From Clostridia bacterium (GTDB taxonomy: Bacteria > Bacillota_A > Clostridia > Oscillospirales > Acutalibacteraceae): a DNA stretch of 9,450 nt. The DNA is taken from assembly GCA_024699005.1 (NCBI GenBank), contig JAILQN010000050.1, forward strand, positions 1-9,450. The letters are read 5' to 3'. Each line of letters starts with the position of its first letter. The stretch's first letter is position 1. The position numbers were made by a program, and so were the translations under genes. Of this stretch, positions 7,326 to 9,450 are shown one piece after another. The notes under the pieces are model-generated. The model was not told the origin of the DNA. It worked only from the letters and a program-made list of their open reading frames with translations, and searched no databases.

Positions 7326-7342
7326 CCGGAACCTGAACCGGA
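7326..7342. repeat. Possible degenerate copy of the heptamer repeat after yjdF
   Basis: CCGGAAC then CTGAAC on the plus strand, in the gap just after the yjdF stop, resembles the minus-strand CCGGAAC unit of the array at 4340-4367. The spacing is 6, not 7, bases. The same bases can form a 4-bp CCGG/CCGG stem followed within about seven bases by TTTT on the minus strand, so a weak terminator for the upstream genes is an alternative reading. Confidence 0.3.
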
Positions 7343-7345
7343 TTC

Positions 7346-7753
7346 TCAGTGTCCGCGCTTTTTCTCCTTCTTCTTTTGTTTTTTCATTTCGAATCGGCGC
7401 TTTTCCTCCGCGTCCCGTTTCTCACGGCTCAGCTGCTTATGTTCCGTTTTCATCTCTTCCCGCTGCTTCTGAAGCGCCTGTTGGGATTTCGTGCCGACGC
7501 CGCTTCGTTCCATCTGTTTGCCCGCGTTTCTGAGACGCCTTTTCGGATTGTCAGCCTTCTGTCTGACTTCTGTTTGTACGGAGGGGCTGAACGTCAGTTT
7601 ATAATAGCGCCGGAGGATGAACTCAAACACGTCATAGTCCTTCGGTTCCGCGCCGAAGGTAACTTTGCAGACGGAAAGCTTCCCTCCGTCGACGCGCTCG
7701 AACACGCCTACCCAGAAAGGCTCGTCGAAGAAAACGGTAAGACTTGTCTGCAT
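7346..7753 (-). CDS. yjdF: YjdF-family protein (DUF2992)
   Basis: This 135-residue protein has no established function. The N-terminal half (LTVFFDEPFWVGVFERVDGG, then FGAEPKDYDVFEFILRRYY) is the recognisable YjdF core: a short beta-rich domain with the FWVG and FGxEPKD signatures. NPKRRLRNAGKQM (69-81) is the conserved basic segment. From about 82 onward the protein is a highly charged Lys/Arg/Glu helix, probably coiled coil, ending in a poly-basic tail (MKKQKKKEKKRGH). The start ATG at 7753 lies 10 bases after the oxidoreductase stop, with only a weak SD. In Bacillus subtilis and relatives yjdF is controlled by the yjdF riboswitch, which binds azaaromatic compounds. Here the gene sits inside an operon with no room for that RNA directly upstream. 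Family call is strong; a role in handling toxic aromatic compounds is inference. Confidence 0.85.
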   Translation of the reverse strand: MQTSLTVFFDEPFWVGVFERVDGGKLSVCKVTFGAEPKDYDVFEFILRRYYKLTFSPSVQTEVRQKADNPKRRLRNAGKQMERSGVGTKSQQALQKQREEMKTEHKQLSREKRDAEEKRRFEMKKQKKKEKKRGH

Positions 7754-7763
7754 TTTTGTCCGG

Positions 7764-8447
7764 TCACGCCCCGCCGTTCACGATCGCCGCGTACTGCTCC
7801 TCGGGTATCATGGGAGAGGTGATCCCGTTCAGCAGTTCCGGTTCTATCTCCCCTTTTTCTGCGTACTGACGGCCGGCTTTTCTGACGAGCTCCAGTCTCG
7901 GTACGGTCACTGCGGCCGCCTCCGGGGCGTTGAACATCGGGCTCTCCGGTACGGTGATGACGGTATGCCCGCAGGGGAAGCACAGCTTAAACTGCATGAC
8001 CGCGGGTTCAAAGTTCTGCCGGCTGTTGGGGAAGCCGCAGCCGCAGATCATGATATAGCGCAGATGGCTGAAATCCGCCTGGCCTACGTGTTCGTACCTG
8101 TCCCCGACTTTCCGCATCCTCATATTCGAAAGGGGAAGAGTGCGGTCCATCAGGGCTTTGAGAGAAGCCGGCATGCCGTAGCAATATAAGGGATAATTGA
8201 ACAGCAGCAGGTCGCTGTCCAGTATTTCTTCCAGAATGGCGCGCATATCGTCATCATGGACGCAGGCGCCGCCGTTATGCATGCACGAGAAGCATCCGGT
8301 GCAGTATTCGATGTGTTTATCGACCGTGTTTATGACGTTTATATCCTGCGGCGCCGCATCTTTCATTCCCTCCAGGAACGCGCGGGTGATATGCATCGTG
8401 TCGCTTTTGTCCCTCTTCGGGCTTCCGTTGAGTACCAATATTTTCAT
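7764..8447 (-). CDS. Flavodoxin-fold NAD(P)H-dependent FMN oxidoreductase
   Basis: This 227-residue soluble enzyme is predicted to bind FMN and reduce quinones, nitro-aromatics or other acceptors using NAD(P)H. MKILVLNGSPKRDKSDT (1-17) carries the FMN phosphate loop (GSPKRDKSDT). YPLYCYGMPASLKALMDR (85-102) is the second flavin-contacting segment typical of the family. CTGCFSC (49-55), with Cys62 before VHDDDM, is a cysteine cluster shared with the iron-sulfur flavoprotein-like branch; whether it binds metal here is unknown. Further cysteines occur at 135, 137, 156 and 159. The start ATG at 8447 has AAGGAG with good spacing. It lies 78 bases after the GNAT gene and 10 bases before yjdF, so it is probably co-transcribed with yjdF. 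The fold is certain; the physiological substrate is not. Confidence 0.9.
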   Translation of the reverse strand: MKILVLNGSPKRDKSDTMHITRAFLEGMKDAAPQDINVINTVDKHIEYCTGCFSCMHNGGACVHDDDMRAILEEILDSDLLLFNYPLYCYGMPASLKALMDRTLPLSNMRMRKVGDRYEHVGQADFSHLRYIMICGCGFPNSRQNFEPAVMQFKLCFPCGHTVITVPESPMFNAPEAAAVTVPRLELVRKAGRQYAEKGEIEPELLNGITSPMIPEEQYAAIVNGGA

Positions 8448-8507
8448 GCTGATCTCTCCTTATTTATTTCGCTGTTCGTATTTTTCGCATAAGCCGGTCC
8501 TGTCCTC

Positions 8508-8524
8508 CCGGGCGCGTATCCCGG
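8508..8524 (-). other. Small GC hairpin after the GNAT stop
   Basis: On the minus strand CCGGG, a 7-base loop, then CCCGG begins one base after the GNAT stop codon. It is followed by AGGACAGGACCGG rather than a T-run, so it is a poor intrinsic terminator. It may only stabilise the mRNA end. The rest of the 78-base gap (8448-8525) holds the oxidoreductase SD and an AT-rich stretch with no convincing promoter. Confidence 0.3.
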
Positions 8525-8525
8525 T

Positions 8526-9074
8526 TCAGTCAAGCTCCAGCCGCATGAGCACCAGCTCCTGCCAGCCTGTCAGACGGGAGCGGAAGCCTTTCGGATTCCT
8601 GCCGTACTCCGTAAACCCCGCGCTCTTATAAAGATTGAGCGCCGCGCCGTTCTCCGCGACCGCCTGCAGCTCCAGCTGGACGTAACCGGCGGCTTTCGCG
8701 CACTCTATACAGGCGTCGGTCAGAGCGCGGCCTATGCCGAGCCCCCAGAAAGCTTTGTCCACGCTTATGCCGAAATCCGCCCGGTGTTTTATTTTCTCTT
8801 TTGCGCCGAGACTTTCTATGCCGGCGACGCCGGCGACCGTTCCGTTGATCTCCGCGAGTATCTCGATCTCGTTGCCGCTTTCCGTTTTCTTCTGCAGGTA
8901 CGTTGATTCCTGCTCCGCGGTAAAGCCGCTTTCCTCCGGGTAGGAGAGCAGATAATCCGTCTGCCCGTGGGTAAGGTTGAAAACGTCCAGCACCGCCTGC
9001 CCGTCCGCTTCCGCGGCGTTTCTCAGGATACAGGTCCTGCCGTCTTTCAGTATGACCGTTTTATAGTATTTCAT
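8526..9074 (-). CDS. GNAT-family N-acetyltransferase
   Basis: This 182-residue enzyme is predicted to move an acetyl group from acetyl-CoA to an amine of an unidentified substrate. The GNAT core is clear: an N-terminal region starting LKDGRTCILRNAAEADG, strand 4 with AGVAGIES (81-88), motif A ADFGISVDKAFWGLGIGRAL (99-118) whose WGLGIGRA loop holds the CoA pyrophosphate, and motif B with ENGAALNLYKSAGFTEYGR (141-159), including Asn142 and Tyr149 at positions commonly used in CoA binding and catalysis. Length is normal. The start ATG at 9074 has AGAGG about eleven bases upstream, overlapping the end of the preceding GNAT gene seven bases away. The pair is therefore likely one transcript. The closest described relatives act on amino acids, polyamines or proteins; the sequence alone does not decide. 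Confidence 0.9.
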   Translation of the reverse strand: MKYYKTVILKDGRTCILRNAAEADGQAVLDVFNLTHGQTDYLLSYPEESGFTAEQESTYLQKKTESGNEIEILAEINGTVAGVAGIESLGAKEKIKHRADFGISVDKAFWGLGIGRALTDACIECAKAAGYVQLELQAVAENGAALNLYKSAGFTEYGRNPKGFRSRLTGWQELVLMRLELD

Positions 9075-9081
9075 ATCTCAA

Positions 9082-9450
9082 TTATCCTCTGTTTATCGTA
9101 TAATGGATCACGTCCCGCTCTTTGCCCAGATAAGTCGTTTCCTTTTCCGAAAAGCGGCTGAATTTCATGCCGCATTTTTCCATCACGCGGCGGGACGCCG
9201 TGTTTCCGTCGAAGAAGCACGCGCTGACCGTCCGCATGCCCTTCCCGGTGAAAAGGTATTCCAGAAAACGCCCGACCGCCTCTGTGGCGTAGCCCTGCCC
9301 CCAATACGCAGAGCCGAGGGCGTAACCGATCTCGCAGGAATCCACTTTCTCATTGAAATAAAGGACGACGCCGATGAGTCTGTTCGTTTCCTTCAGCCGC
9401 ACGGCGAACATGTCCTCCCTGCCCGGGTAGATGAAATCGAGATCTTCCGG
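9082..9450 (-). CDS. GNAT-family N-acetyltransferase (RimJ/RimL-like), N-terminus cut by the window edge
   Basis: The frame stays open to the right edge, giving 122 codons beginning PEDLDFIYPG; an internal Met at 9411 is not the likely start. RimJ/RimL-type GNATs are about 165-190 residues, so roughly 45-65 residues are missing. Motif A is CEIGYALGSAYWGQGYATEA (39-58) with the WGQGYATEA CoA loop, and motif B is CFFDGNTASRRVMEKCGMKF (78-97), the usual N-x-x-S-x-x-x-x-E-K-x-G-F/M pattern of this subfamily. Known relatives acetylate ribosomal-protein N-termini, aminoglycosides or small amines; the substrate here is unknown. The gene ends seven bases before the next GNAT, which differs in sequence, so this does not look like a recent duplication. 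Confidence 0.88.
   Translation of the reverse strand, partial: PEDLDFIYPGREDMFAVRLKETNRLIGVVLYFNEKVDSCEIGYALGSAYWGQGYATEAVGRFLEYLFTGKGMRTVSACFFDGNTASRRVMEKCGMKFSRFSEKETTYLGKERDVIHYTINRG

Noticed and set aside
8448..8525. Possible yjdF riboswitch in the gap before the oxidoreductase gene
   Set aside because: The gap is only 78 bases, mostly a small hairpin plus an AT-rich SD region. That seems too short for the aptamer plus an expression platform, and I could not see the expected structure.
9082..9411. Short GNAT starting at the internal ATG at 9411
   Set aside because: The frame stays open upstream to the window edge with typical GNAT N-terminal sequence (EDLDFIY), so the gene most likely starts beyond the window, even though a GGGAGG-like sequence lies just before that ATG.
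8526..9450. Recent tandem duplication of a GNAT gene
   Set aside because: The two proteins share only the generic acetyl-CoA loop; their other motifs and C-termini differ clearly.

Overview
The window is 9,450 bases of a compact, fairly GC-rich bacterial chromosome. Every supported gene lies on the minus strand, so it reads from right to left. Strong Shine-Dalgarno (SD) sites such as GGAGG and AGGAG, very short gene gaps, a Bce-type peptide-antibiotic module with a two-helix intramembrane sensor kinase, and a YjdF protein all point to Bacillota. A GC-rich gut-type Clostridia lineage is my best guess; no rRNA or marker gene is present to prove it.

Layout in transcription order. (1) Right part, 9450 to 7346: two GNAT acetyltransferases in tandem (the first cut by the window edge), a cysteine-rich flavodoxin-fold NAD(P)H/FMN oxidoreductase, and a YjdF-family (DUF2992) basic protein. 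(2) 7345 to 7204: a regulatory gap with a candidate BceR-type operator, a weaker second operator copy and a promoter. (3) 7203 to 2690: ABC ATPase, ten-helix ABC permease with a large extracellular domain, OmpR-family response regulator and intramembrane-sensing histidine kinase. Together these form a complete BceAB-RS-like detoxification module in the order A-B-R-S. (4) 2633 to the left edge: a class I SAM-dependent methyltransferase and a GH42 beta-galactosidase that lacks only its C-terminus.

How the genes may work together: in Bce systems the transporter both senses the peptide antibiotic and confers resistance. It signals flux to the kinase, which phosphorylates the regulator, which then activates the transporter promoter. 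Here the operator next to the ATPase promoter, with all four genes downstream, predicts positive autoregulation of the whole module. The methyltransferase and beta-galactosidase may be co-transcribed, but I see no functional link to the module.

The most interesting non-coding structure is a family of 7-bp imperfect tandem repeats (unit GTTCCAA or GTTCCGG) on both sides of the regulator-kinase pair, in opposite orientations. One array supplies the kinase's stop codon. The rest is ordinary accessory-metabolism and stress-response content, and I found no clearly unprecedented system.
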